NCBI GenBank assembly: GCA_000320545.1
Contig: ADNK01002422.1
Location: 1 to 22,500, forward strand
Direction: 5' to 3'
DNA from: Bigelowiella natans CCMP2755
Taxonomy: Eukaryota; Cercozoa; Chlorarachniophyceae
Length of the DNA: 22,500 nucleotides
Program-made: the position numbers and the translations under genes
Shown: in pieces, positions 9,857-20,628 of the stretch
Numbering within the stretch: position 1 is the first letter of the stretch
How the letters are laid out: each line of letters begins with the position of its first letter
The notes under the pieces: generated by a model
The model's database searches: none
Told to the model about the DNA's origin: nothing
What the model saw: only the letters and a program-made list of their open reading frames with translations

Positions 9857-12800
9857 CTTCACATTTATTAATATCAAGTAAAATATAATGCGTAATGCAT
9901 ATATATAAAAAAAATAGAATTTGTAATTCGCATACGTCGGAGAGACGGTCGGGGAAAACGTAGTAGAGACAATAACATTCTCAGTCCTACCGCCGAAGTC
10001 AAAGCTGGACGATCCTATTGCATGGGTAAGGTAAAGTCGCCATATGAAAATCCATTTTATAAACGCGAAACATTTACATATTTACATATAAGACAAACTT
10101 AAAACATTTATGATTTTTTCCAGCTTCACGGCTGACGGATTACTTCCACATCGATAAACAATATTCACCTTTGATGGTATGGTATTGAATTGCGTCCTCG
10201 GATCCTACCGCCCAGATGAACTAAGACAATTTGTAAATTGAAACTTGTGTAAAACTTCTCCTGATGCTATATATAGGCCTAGAATATTGTATGATTTTAT
10301 TTTTTTGAGAATTAATTTTGACCAAGGTCTCATCTTCAGTGTTATAGGAGTTGAAGTCAAGCACGAGTGGACGTATATACGAGATGTTCGTTATTCCGCC
10401 AATTTCCGTGCAGGACAAGTCCGTGTACAGGTCACTCAGATCACTACTTTCGAAAATTCCGCTGACGCTTTGAGAGAATAAGTTTAAGCTTTAGACAGAA
10501 GAAACACCTAGCGTTTGGAAACAGTCGCATTTTAGTGGAACTTGTTTGCCGATGCTCGTGGAATGTATCAACCATCGCTGGAGCAATACGCGAAGTCAGA
10601 GTGCGCCCCAACCATCTGAGCTTGGGTTTGAGATCTAGAAACGCCGAATCCTATGTAACCGAGCGTCCGTGCAGTGAATTTCATTGAAATGCTGGTGCCT
10701 GACAACCACGCCATGATTTGAATATTATCCTGCATCTTGATCCATCATTCAATCCTCTTTACTAGTATTCATAGGGAGGAATAATACTCACCGTCGTGGG
10801 ACCAGAACATGGTCAGATCAGATGCCAACTCTATACTGCAGCTATATGAATTGGGCTGAAGATCGAAAACTAGACAACCTGGCCAATGAGGAACATAGAA
10901 TCTGTACTTTGCAGAAGTTACAAAGAATGCACATTCATTAAAACTTACGATCGGCAAGTGGCACAGGCGCAAAAGTTGGTGCAAGCCCTAGCTGGACTAC
11001 ATTGTCGGTTCCTCCCCCAAAGCTAATGACAGTGGTTCCTAAGTAGCGATAACACCCGATGATGCGTCTTCTCTTGATTGGAATGTATTAGTGTCAAATG
11101 TCGACCAGAAAAAATGTGGCGTTGCAACAAATCATCTCCATCATCGCCGATAGCCCAAACCACCTAAAACCAGTATTTCATTCGCATTCGACGAACAATT
11201 CTGAGAAGGAATGTATCATTATCAACTTACATTTTGTGGTGTCAGATCGATAGGATTGTCAGTGTCGGAAAGAAACCGCTGGAATTTGATAGTCGTAACC
11301 CTTTATATCCATCATATGAAGCTATGCTTAGTTTATACACCTATGCACTTCACACAAAATGCTACACACCCATTCAACTCAGTGCACGAAACGCCCGTGT
11401 AGTCAATATTATTGTTGACAAGTCCTCTGACGTCCGTTTGGGTGAGCTTGTAGTTAGCGATTATAGCTTGGCCTTTTTCCCAGAGCATAAAGACAATGAA
11501 GACAGTAGATGATTAGCAGGAATATTAGAGTAAGGAATATTTCCTTTTAGACAATTTATTTGTTGCTAGTTTGCAGGTAAGAAGCTCTAACCGTCACTAC
11601 TGCACCAAGCATAATCAGCGTCCGACGGAATCATTGTAGCCGGTGATGTTGGGGAAATGCCCAACCCTAGCCATCCTGATATTATACAGAACGTACAGAA
11701 CGTGGTATTAAACGTGCTTTTCACCATAGGCTAGTGCTACATACCAGTTGTGCGTCCTACAAATTGCATTGATATACGGCTCCCTTTCAAAATAATACAA
11801 TAACACACATATTCATTAATTTTTATGAAAACATACTGAAGGTGTATAGGCTTGAAACGTTTAAATGAATATCACACAATAACTGGTGGAGAAAATGTTA
11901 TTTATTCAGATTAAAGTTGAAAGTTTGTGTCAGTTACCATCATGCGACCAGAAGACTTGGAATGTAGACGTTAGAGACACTGCACATCGGTAAGTTGCGC
12001 CGCTCAGATCCGTTGAGAAGCAATTTGCACCAGTAGGAGAGGATGGGAATGGCGTGGGGGGCATGGATTGGTCTGGGATCTGCTTATTTGCAACCGGAAT
12101 ATGCGAAAGTCAGCAAACACTTAATACTAAAAACCAGATTGATCAGAGTGAAATTCATTCGTACATACATTGCGTTTTAATTTTTGCCAAAACAATATCG
12201 AATTGTCCCTAGATTCACTAGAAAAGTTTCGACGTTTAGATGGCGCCTAACCTCAATGACTGGAGTTGGAAATGTAGTTGGACGCAGTGTGGGAAGTACA
12301 CTAGTTGGCTCATTCGTCGGTGGGAGGGTGTCCTGCGGCATTTCTGCTGCAGCCTGAAGTTCTCCCCATTCAGGAAGCTCGCCTGTGCAATCTAAACAGT
12401 CCTCGGAAAGGAACCTATTATTCATACATGATGATATACAGTTGTTCTTTCATCGGCGATTTGTTCAGAGTGCTGATGATCTATCAAACTGATATTATCA
12501 GTACCAGTTGCGGCTGCTTTCAACATTTATCGATCTCGCGCTTGATGGCAAGTTATCCTTAAAAACATAAAAAGGGATAATCAACTAGCTAGCATCGGAC
12601 AAAGAATTACGATACGCTGAAGAATTATTCATCATTTTCGCATTAATTATTACATGTCGAATACCATATAGCTTGCACAATCCAAACAGAATCCGTTGAA
12701 CTCCCATCGAGGTGGTGGAGGGTTAAGCGGTTCAGGTAGAGGCAAAAACTCAACCTGCAATAAAGTTTATAATTGAATAGTTCATCAAGCATTAGCAACG

Positions 12801-15333
12801 CTGCGAATCTGGGAGCTTTAGTCGATTACCCGCTCAACCAGTGTCCAACACGTCGAATAGAATATTGGATCCTTCACAAGGTCAAACACAAAGAGAATGA
12901 TTAATTCTTTTGTTTGAGAATAATTATCAAAAGGAATCTCGGGACATTCTGCATAGATAAATTGGTATGCCTTTACCTCTGGATCTGCGACGATGAGATA
13001 CTCCGGTAGCGTACGAGTTGGTTGACCTATATTTTCAGGTTCACAACGAAGCTTTCGAAGATAATCTCGGATTGACTCTGCAATTTGCTAACATAAATAT
13101 CATCAACTTACGTGCTTCAACTCCGTAACAGACCCGTGGGATATTTTCGCCGTCCCCCGACATAACAGCTTGAGTTGCCTCTTGGGCACCCGGTATCTAA
13201 AGGTATTACATGAATACGATTGATGTAGACATGAGAACTTCCACATATTTTTGAAATGTAAAAAACCTGAGACCGGTACACATTGATGTCTAAAATCGGC
13301 AAGAATCGATTATTTCCTCGGGCCCGAACGCGTATATATTGTCCTAATGCATATTATATAAAACGAAGCCTTAGTCAACGCCCAATGCTTTGGAAAATGA
13401 AGTACCAGTCTGGCCACCACAGTCAACTTGCAACCCGCATATATTTTCAGAGTACTGTAACAAATAGCGCGAGAAAGGGTTAGAAAATGGATGCAAACAG
13501 AGGCCAAAGAAACAAGTACCCGATCTTGCTGGCAGGTAATGGCGGAATCGATGATACCGCACGTTACTTCCTGTTCCTGGTCGGGACAACTAGTACAGAA
13601 TATCAGATAAATCTTTTGAAAACTCTAAATATGATGAAATGTGGGAAGTTACTCTTGTCCAGAACATGGCGTATTCGAGAGAGAAACAGTCACACCGCCG
13701 TTAAGGAACCTCCCCCAAGCCTATTGAGCAATTGGACACAATTAGATAGGAAAATATATAGACGGCGTCCTGTAAAGGGAAAAGTGGTTAATGCCTGTGT
13801 TGCTCCTTCGGTAAGTCTTCCCTGATTGCCCAATGGAGCAGTCCCAGAGAAGACATCGACGAAGAGATCTAATAGATGTTCCACAGAAGTTATAACGACC
13901 AAGGCTGCCTCTCATTACGAATAAATTCTTAATACCATATTGGTTGGCATTTCTAATCTCAGAGTAATAACTGAGGCCCTCATAGTGACAAACAGGCCTT
14001 TGATTCTAGAACAAATGCACATCAGAGAGTTGATACTATTTGCAGCGGATATCTTCATACCTGGAAGAACCAATACATTGCGCAGTCTAATAAATCAGTA
14101 TTCGTCTCTTTCCTCCCTTCTGGGTACCTCCCTACGTGTAGCGTGGATGGATTATTCAAATAATCGTTTACTCCTCTTACATGGTCGGCTAATACTAGCA
14201 CTGTATTAGATAAATTTGTTACCAAGTTCGAAATCTAGAGCTCCAGGGATTCGTATCGATACAATACCCACGGGGGCAGTAGGATCATCCTTGGGATTAA
14301 CAATAGAGTTTCAGGATTGAATCGTGAGAGAATAAAAATCTGTGCGGTCTAATTGACACATCAGAGGCGCACGTCCAATAATGAGCTACCAGGGTGACTT
14401 GAGACCAAGCCTCTTGCGCTGGAAAAGCAACTGGAACCCATGCCAATGGCATCGCGCTCATTAAATAATCAATTCTTAGCCTACCAGTTATGATAACATT
14501 AATATCACTCCAAGGTTGACACGACGCATTAAATCAGATGATAAGATCAAGTGTGTTTGTATTCTGTCTCACACCAATGAAGGTCAGGACAAATGGCCTC
14601 CTTACCGTCTTCGGACTAACAAAGTAGAGATAGTTGGAAATGAGGGGTTACTGACCAATCAAACCTCTCGTTGCTTTTAAAGCAACTTAGTCATCTAGAA
14701 CTAAACTCACCCCAACGTTAATGAGTACGCCGAACTCTCCAGTCATTGTTGAGATGGTAAACTTCCCATCCGTCACTTCAATTGTATGTGTCTATGGAAA
14801 GCAAACGTTATAAAAAACCAAATTTTAAGTGTATGTTAGGCGAGTAATTGACTAATCTTCAGCAAAGCAATATGAATCTGGCATTCAGTGATATGCATTG
14901 TGGACATATGGTCGGCCGAACCTTTGCGGCATTATTCTGTCTTGCACGACGAGTATGGACTCTAGCATTTTCAAAAATACATCCAGTTATTCTAGCTTGG
15001 CCAGCGGCTCCCTGTTCAAAGAACCATTTTCCCTCATTCAATTGAATAAATCATTTTGAATCTATTATAGCTTAACGTACCGAAAAATGCGTGATTTGGT
15101 AAACACCGTTTGGTAACTAATTTTATCGTTTTCGAATCAGAGTCCATTGTGATTAGTACAACTAAATCCTTTAGGGTTAGAACTTGAAAAGATACATCAA
15201 CTTCCCAGATTTGTGGCTGGTTGGCACCGCAACGGTTTCTCCTAGCCCAATTCAGTAGGCCTGCCTATTGTACAATATTCAAGCACAGAAACGTATACAA
15301 AGTAATACTTTCACGTAACAGACATACATTGAG

Positions 15334-15374
<41 letters not shown>

Positions 15375-18300
15375 GTACATACACACACACACATACAGAC
15401 ACATATATAAATGTAAACGTATTATATATGGTCTATTCATATTAGTATACAAGCGGATATTTACTACTGAAATTATAAAACAAATATAGACGTTACCCCT
15501 GTTCTTTCTGGAGTTGCGCCATGAGTTACAATATTCTACATTGAGGAAACAGAATAATTCTCATACAACTGATTAAATAAAAAACTGGCATTGTGTCTTC
15601 ACCGGTTCGAAGTTGCTCTGTAATATTTGATCATTTGCTTGACATCTCCATCCATATTGCACAGTTCCATCGTAAGGAGCTACTCCGCCTCTTCCGACTC
15701 CTCCAGGCCATGGCGTCGTTCCCGTTTGAGCTAAATGTGTAGTGTTTAGAAAATAAAGTATTCAACCAAGATTCCGATCGAAATGTGTGACTAAGCAAAA
15801 TTACGATATGCTTTTCCAGTATCGACGATAAATCCGGGAGGCGTTGTCTCAACTCCGTTATAGTTCTCGGGACGGAAATCGAAAAACAGAGTGAACTGTG
15901 GTCCTCCCACCGGGTGCGTAGAGTTTCCTTTTTTCAATCAGTAGTCATCAGATTGGATTGTCTGTAACAGTCTTTTAAACCAGTTCAAATCGGCAGAAGA
16001 GTTACAAAATCGATTATCATTCTAATTCCATTCAAACCTCTAGCCCAGTTCTGTGGGTTCTGAAACCTAAGATGAAGGGGAACCATGGAGTAGCCTTAAG
16101 TGTCTGACATCTTTTGATAAATATCGAAATTGTATACATGCTAATAATGGTATCATATCAGGCTATTTATTTATACACTCGTGCTTGATCATTCTACGTA
16201 CTCTTGATCTTGAGCTTGATTGATTACTCTTCGCTCGAAGACAATCCAATTTGAATCGATCCTATCGTTATAACCCTCTCGGCATGTCTTGAACCTCCAG
16301 CTGATAAAATAAGATGCACACAAGCAAAAATCATTGAACATGTGTGGTGTTCGATATTTAGCGGTGAATAATGTTACATGTTCGGTTCCCTGATCATTCG
16401 CTGCAAATCGGCAACGTTGCTTGGATCGACATCTTGGCCATGCTCCCAGTTTATTCCTCTATGTTAAAAGAAGACCATGATGAGACCGAGTGCCGTCTTC
16501 ACGGACGGGCATGGTATTAATATACGGAGGTTATTCGCATTACACGCAGGTTGGGTCTCCATTGCAAGTGGCTATCGCAGATACAAAAGTATCCCTTGCT
16601 TGAACAGAGCTTAGTAGAAAGGAACAGCAGATTATCGGATACAAACTATATCAATAATTGAAAACACAGGCCTACTTGCGACACTCAATTCCGGGTCTTG
16701 TAGTCTACATGGTTAATGAACTCAATATCAAATAATGGAACTCAACAACTGTGTGACTATAGGCTGAAGAAAATATGACCGAAATCCAAGTAAGTATATC
16801 GTAATCCGAGTGTGTCAAACTATTTGGCGAGGTTAGCCTCATCATCCTAGGTTCGATATATCAAATTACAATTATAATATACTCTAAGAGTACTTGGCAC
16901 TAAGAAAAAAACATTACGGAGAATTTAATGCGATGTCGATATGATCGCGAGGCCATTCAATAACTGCCATCCATCGTATAAATATCAAGAACCTCTGTGA
17001 GGAATAATCGAACGTACTATATTCTCTTTAGAGCAACGTGAATAGCATAGTCAATAAACTTAAGGAATAAGAATATTATAGATTTCATGCATATGTAATC
17101 GGCATACCGTCTGTTTCTGATATCTCGTACTCAAAGCTTGTTGGTAGCGCAACCTTTATAGAATAAATACGTGCAAAGAATATACTCAATATCTCTCAAC
17201 TCTCGCACCCATTTTTTTCATTATTTAGATTACCTCATCCCTTATTGAAGACAAAACAGAATTGGGATTCACAATCGGAACAGCATTTATCCCCTTAAAT
17301 CAAAGCATATGATTTAGAACATAAATCTTTTTTCTCGGAATGAGTTTTTTGGATTTCTACCAAAAGACCAACGCTGCGTATGTTCTCAACACCACTGCCT
17401 GCTGCCACTTGAACATTTGCAAGACACTCCGAAATCTGATAATTAGTATTTTCGTAAGCATTGCTCGTACGATCTAGGTTAGAATTCTATATACAGTATC
17501 CGTGGCGTTGTATATTCCTGATGTAAATCCTTGCGGCTGAACAAAACATAGAGAAGTTTATATCTTCATATATCACGATATTATAACCACTATGCTCTCT
17601 GTTATTTGCAGATTACATATTATTTGAAAATAAAATACATGCTCACCTGTATGAACTGGCAGTGATCAAGGCGGTTGATGTCAAATACTAGAAATGCGAA
17701 AATGATTTAAGAACGAATATTGAGATTGAATTTCAATGTAAGAAATACCCCCGGCCTGCAAGACTCCATAGATATCACTTTCCGGAATGATGGTGCTTTG
17801 CGGATGGACGTTTACCTTTCAATATTAATAGCATTTTTATTAAATAATAGGACAGTAATGATTATATTTGAATTCCTGCTGTACAATAGTTTTTAGAAAC
17901 ATTTCTTACATCAATGGCGTCGTAGTAGCCATTCCATATCCAATGTACAATGTAATGATTTCCTTTGTTCTGAGAGCAATATTGATTGCTAAGATCAAGG
18001 GAGATTTCAAATGATAACAGCAATTTCCCCTAAATCCCTTGAATGGGAATTTAAACTCAAAGAGGACATATTATTCCCAATCAGAAATAATATTTAGTTG
18101 CAAATTCAGGTAATCGAACCGGCTGCAGAGGGATACTCAGACACACAATGTCTTCATCTTGAGGAGCATGGTACAAATTTGGATACTGCATGGCCCCTAC
18201 AATCCAAGGATACTGAAAAATTAAAAGGTAATGCTTTAGCAAAGAATGCTAACTTATGAATAATCTACTAGATTCAAGTTTACATTGTCGTTTTGATAGA

Positions 18301-19298
18301 AAGTATAGATATCATTTGAGCGAGCTTGTGCCGTGTATGAAGTCACCGTCGGAACAGGGAAGGCGCCTTGAATCGTTAAGGTGTCAGTATAGTCACATGG
18401 CTATAATCAGATTATGCTCAATGTTTCAGCCAAAACACACTTACCGTGGTTGCAGTATAAAGAGTCAGAAGGTTGCACCTATGATAGAAGCAACTCATTC
18501 TCTATTCTCGATTTTGAATCAATAGAAACATACTTCGTTTCCATAGATACTCTCAGAGCAACTTGAGCTCGCACAGAAGTGGTATCGAGGGTGCATATCT
18601 TGCTCATTATTGGCTCCAGCAGAAGCTAAGTAATCCCGAACCATGTCGAGGTAATTATTTTGGAATGCATAGTGCTCGTCCTGGTAGTTTTTAATTTGAT
18701 AACAAAGAGAAAAAACCAAAACCCAACATGATGGAACGATAGTTAGTTACAGAAGTAATATGTAAGCAATGACTTTTTCACCACGCTGAATATGCAATCT
18801 CGTTTGGAGAGTACATTCATGTTCCCACATATATGAGTGCTATAAATGCTATTATCAACGGCTTCATATTTTTTTGTTGCTATACAAAATATCATGTTGT
18901 ATCACTTGGCCGGAGAAAATGACAATATAGTGCGTTCGGCCATGCCCAGTAGCGAATTTCATAGCAAACTCTTGGCCACTGCTGACTTGAACATGCGTAT
19001 CGGTCGTGCGTCGCTGATTGAACGGATAGGTGGTGGATGCACCCATGTCAGCTCGTCCAGGAACCTAAGAAATGATAAGATGTGAACGCATTTATCCTGA
19101 ATGCAATAATTATGTATATGCTACAAACTATCAATTGAAAATGCCAACCCACCTTAAAATGGGCATGCATCACACGGTTGATTTATTATTATCGTAGAAA
19201 TAATTTGGATAATCGATTACCAATATCCAGTTGTGCCCCTTAGCAGATTGAGGAAATATGAACAAACTTATGCAGAGGAAACAAGTAAAGATGCTCAT
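9070..19298 (-). CDS. Giant mosaic cell-surface protein: HNW module, malectin-like, discoidin-like, two DOMON, one TM
   Basis: A multi-exon gene read from ATG 19298 to TAG 9072-9070. Clean phase-matched exons include 19221-19298, 18906-19064, 18534-18680, 18445-18478, 18284-18366, 18120-18212, 17910-17969, 17749-17815, 17647-17687, 17495-17536, 17361-17435, 17234-17293 and 17108-17153. At the 3' end they include 11938-12079, 11745-11783, 11592-11675, 11370-11472, 11231-11300, 11106-11163, 10949-11038, 10792-10878, 10573-10698, 10169-10220, 9936-10014, 9747-9856, 9591-9678, 9351-9544 and 9070-9284. The protein is an extracellular multidomain array with one membrane anchor near the C-terminus. 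Probable roles are adhesion, glycan binding, or haem or sugar binding by the DOMON domains. Unresolved joins lie near 16.4-17.0, 14.4-14.7, 13.55-13.92 and 10.3-10.57 kb. The gene could therefore be two genes, with an alternative stop of the first at 14687 if one intron is not removed. Confidence 0.7.
9936..10878 (-). other. DOMON domain 2 (domain of mosaic gene)
   Basis: This domain mirrors DOMON 1 exon for exon: CLVFDLQPNSYSCSIEL then FWSHDG, TSISMKFTARTLGYIGFGVS, QMVGAHSDFAYCSSDG, SCTEIGGITNISYIRPLVLD, FIWAVGSEDAIQYHTIKG and SSSFDFGG. The Met of QMVGAHSD and the His of QYHT are kept. One junction, from the donor at 10572 into the exon ending at 10323, does not keep frame with any GT-AG intron I can find, although both sides are clearly DOMON. 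This may be a non-standard intron, a sequence error or a lesion. Confidence 0.8.
10949..12079 (-). other. DOMON domain 1 (domain of mosaic gene)
   Basis: Seven exons join in phase. In order they show YRCAVSLTSTFQVFWSHDG, SRISMQFVGRTTGWLGLGIS, a Met then SDADYAWCSSDG, TTIKFQRFLSD, VVWAIGDDGDDLLQRH and TTVISFGGG. This is the DOMON/DoH fold order: W at the strand, gWxGxGxS, M...sDa, F.R.l, then WAxG...H. The conserved Met and His that ligate haem b in some DOMON domains are both present. The order is repeated in DOMON 2. Confidence 0.85.
12177..13200 (-). other. Linker region with Cys pairs and Pro/Thr-rich spacer (domain of mosaic gene)
   Basis: Exons encode CYGVEAQSIRDYLRKLRC, a long hydrophobic and charged stretch (ELIILFVFDLVKDPIFYSTC), LPLPEPLNPPPPRWEF, FCLDCASYM, WFLSEDCLDCTG, and then a Pro/Thr-rich tether (TLRPTTFPTP) leading into the first DOMON domain. 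The CLDC motif occurs twice. I recognise no named domain. The tether looks like an O-glycosylated stalk; this is inference. Confidence 0.5.
13260..14610 (-). other. Discoidin (F5/8 type C)-like module (domain of mosaic gene)
   Basis: Exon islands read AWSQVTL, VGIVSIRIPGALDFEL, STLHVGRYPEGRKE, LLDCAMYWFFQ, CPDQEQEVTCGIID, YSENICGLQVDCGGQTG and QYIRVRARGNNRFLPILDIN. The final string is close to the GRYIRVxxxGxxxLxxxEIxVY end of discoidin and fucolectin domains, and WSQVTL to their WWxVDLG strand. The middle (13.55-13.92 kb) holds several competing frames, so an insertion or a mis-read splice is likely there. A sugar- or lipid-binding extracellular role is inferred. Confidence 0.5.
14697..16320 (-). 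other. Malectin-like module (domain of mosaic gene)
   Basis: Successive exons give WRFKTCREGYNDRIDSNW, FQNPQNWARG, FTLFFDFRPENYNG, PPGFIVDTGKAYP, GTVQYGWRC, ATPERTG, QIWEVDVSFQ, LPNGVYQITHFS and THTIEVTDGKFTIS. The order F-x-P...PPGFIVDTG...YGW...PNGVYxIT...xVxDGxFTI matches malectin-like carbohydrate-binding sandwiches found in secreted proteins. Carbohydrate binding outside the cell is inferred. A TA and CA microsatellite (about 15339-15393) lies in one intron. The exon around 14.86-15.05 kb is open but its ends are unclear. Confidence 0.55.
15339..15393. repeat. (TA)n and (CA)n microsatellite in an intron
   Basis: Alternating TA for about 30 bases, then a short CA run, inside a long intron of the malectin-like part of the mosaic gene. 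Confidence 0.9.
16380..17107 (-). other. Poorly resolved segment with Cys motif (domain of mosaic gene)
   Basis: Coding islands are visible on the reverse strand: EWPRDHIDIALNSP (near 16.93 kb), PGIECRK (near 16.69 kb), RDTFVSAIATCNGDPTC (near 16.58 kb) and INWEHGQDVDPSN (near 16.42 kb). The C...C....C spacing before GINWEHG resembles small apple/PAN-like Cys loops. Codon phases between these islands do not all fit simple GT-AG introns as I read them, so exon ends are uncertain. Confidence 0.45.
17108..19298 (-). other. N-terminal signal peptide and HNW module (domain of mosaic gene)
   Basis: The first exon encodes a signal peptide (MSIFTCFLCISLFIFPQSAKG) with HNW directly after the likely cleavage point. 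Later exons carry PGRADMGAST, HVQVSSGQEF, GHGRTHYIV, a Cys pair (HFCASSSC), DEDIVCLSIP, then HYIVHWIWNGYYDAID and ISECLANVQV. All 13 exons here join in phase, including four phase-1 junctions. I recognise this layout from extracellular proteins of protists, but I cannot name the family. The new N-terminal His is reminiscent of the histidine brace of copper oxygenases; this is inference only, since partner ligands are not proved. Confidence 0.65.
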
Positions 19299-19564
19299 TC
19301 CTGGGAACCATTTCAGCGACAATACTGTGTTGAAATGATGGTGACGATGACGAGAGCTTCTACTCATTCCAGTACCAAATGAATATGATTTGTGGGCTAT
19401 GTAACCGAGAAAACCGAATATGGCAAAAAGGAACCTAATTGGAGCCAATTCGTCAATTCTTTACATTAGGTGAATGATAGCAATTCCACTATCAGTGAAA
19501 AGTTCCATAAAAATAAGTATTTCCTATATCAACGGCTAGATAAATTAAACTCTAAACTCTAAAC
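19299..19564. promoter_or_regulatory. Short spacer between two minus-strand secreted-protein genes
   Basis: Lies between the TAG of the Reeler gene (19565) and the ATG of the mosaic gene (19298). It must hold the 3' end of the first and the promoter of the second. The frame from the mosaic ATG stays open back to 19448, where a further Met could start the protein, but the shorter start puts the signal peptide at the N-terminus. No TATA box or polyadenylation signal could be assigned with confidence. Confidence 0.4.
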
Positions 19565-20586
19565 CTACCCAGCTGCGCTCGTATGAACTGTTTTGGTATT
19601 AGAAATCTTGAAGTTGCGAACCTAGAACAAACGGAAAAAAATTACGAAAATAGCTAAATTACAAAAGAATTGCTGGTGATAAGTAATGAAATGTATACCG
19701 GTGCTCTGAACTTTCTTTTCAACGAATCGACGCCGATTGATGACCGAGGTTCTGTTTGATTTAAAATCCACTTTTCCGAGACTTTTTTTGCAGGCATACT
19801 TAACAGAGCAGGTGCTCCCTGTGATCGATGCAACCAAATAGTTAATAGATTGAAAATTTGTTCAAAGGATAGCACTTTTACCGAATTCGATACGCAGAAG
19901 CAGAAACGTGTTGCATCCGGCTGAACATATGGGAGCAAAGCACCTTTATTTCAAGAATGGCTATAGGCAATTTCGAGTTCATGATATAAAAAATGCTTGT
20001 ATATCAACATAGAGTTCAGAGATTGTTTTACGTGGGAAGCCATGCATGCTGATCTCCGTGAATCGATGTCCTGCTGGGCCGAACAGAGAATAGGAGAAGA
20101 CCCGGAAAATCTATCAACTCCGTTATAGTAGCAAGAGTCTCCCTTCGCAGGAGCCACTGCGGCGCATGATGGTTCGTACGGTAGAGGGCATCCGGTAAGG
20201 CTTTCAAATGTTATTTCCATTCCAGTTGGACTGTTTACTCCCATATCGCGTAGCCCCTTTAAGAGTGAGTGGTCAGAGTGAGTATATTGCTTCTAGTACA
20301 TGTTGCGACCTGGAGGTTGCACTGAGCTCCGATGCTGGCACAAAAATCAGTGCAAGACTGTCCTTTCTCAGCTACAAACCAGAACTTACAAATAGTTATA
20401 TTAGGCTTCGAGGGTCTTTTTGGGAGGTAAAAATAATAATGACCTCGTTGGTAGGTGCAACCACGTTCTCGGTGAGGCGCAACTGTTTCAGTATGCGGCC
20501 AGGATATCTGCAATAATTACATTAGTTTGGAAACTTTACATGTATAGCTCAAAGTTCTCTAAGATGTTGAAACGTGTGCTAGTTAT

Positions 20587-20628
<42 letters not shown>

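Noticed and set aside
12949-12976. A 28-bp GT...AG segment that could be a mini-intron
   Set aside because: Removing it shifts the frame into a stop, while reading through keeps a continuous protein-like frame on both sides, so it is exon sequence.
19170-19448. Using the Met at 19448 as the start of the mosaic protein
   Set aside because: It would bury the clear signal peptide that begins at 19298 about 50 residues inside the protein; kept only as an alternative.
20367-20389. A 23-bp GT...AG segment before the GQSCTDFC exon
   Set aside because: A 77-bp intron from 20443 to 20367 joins the flanking exons in phase and gives a better protein than a tiny intron.
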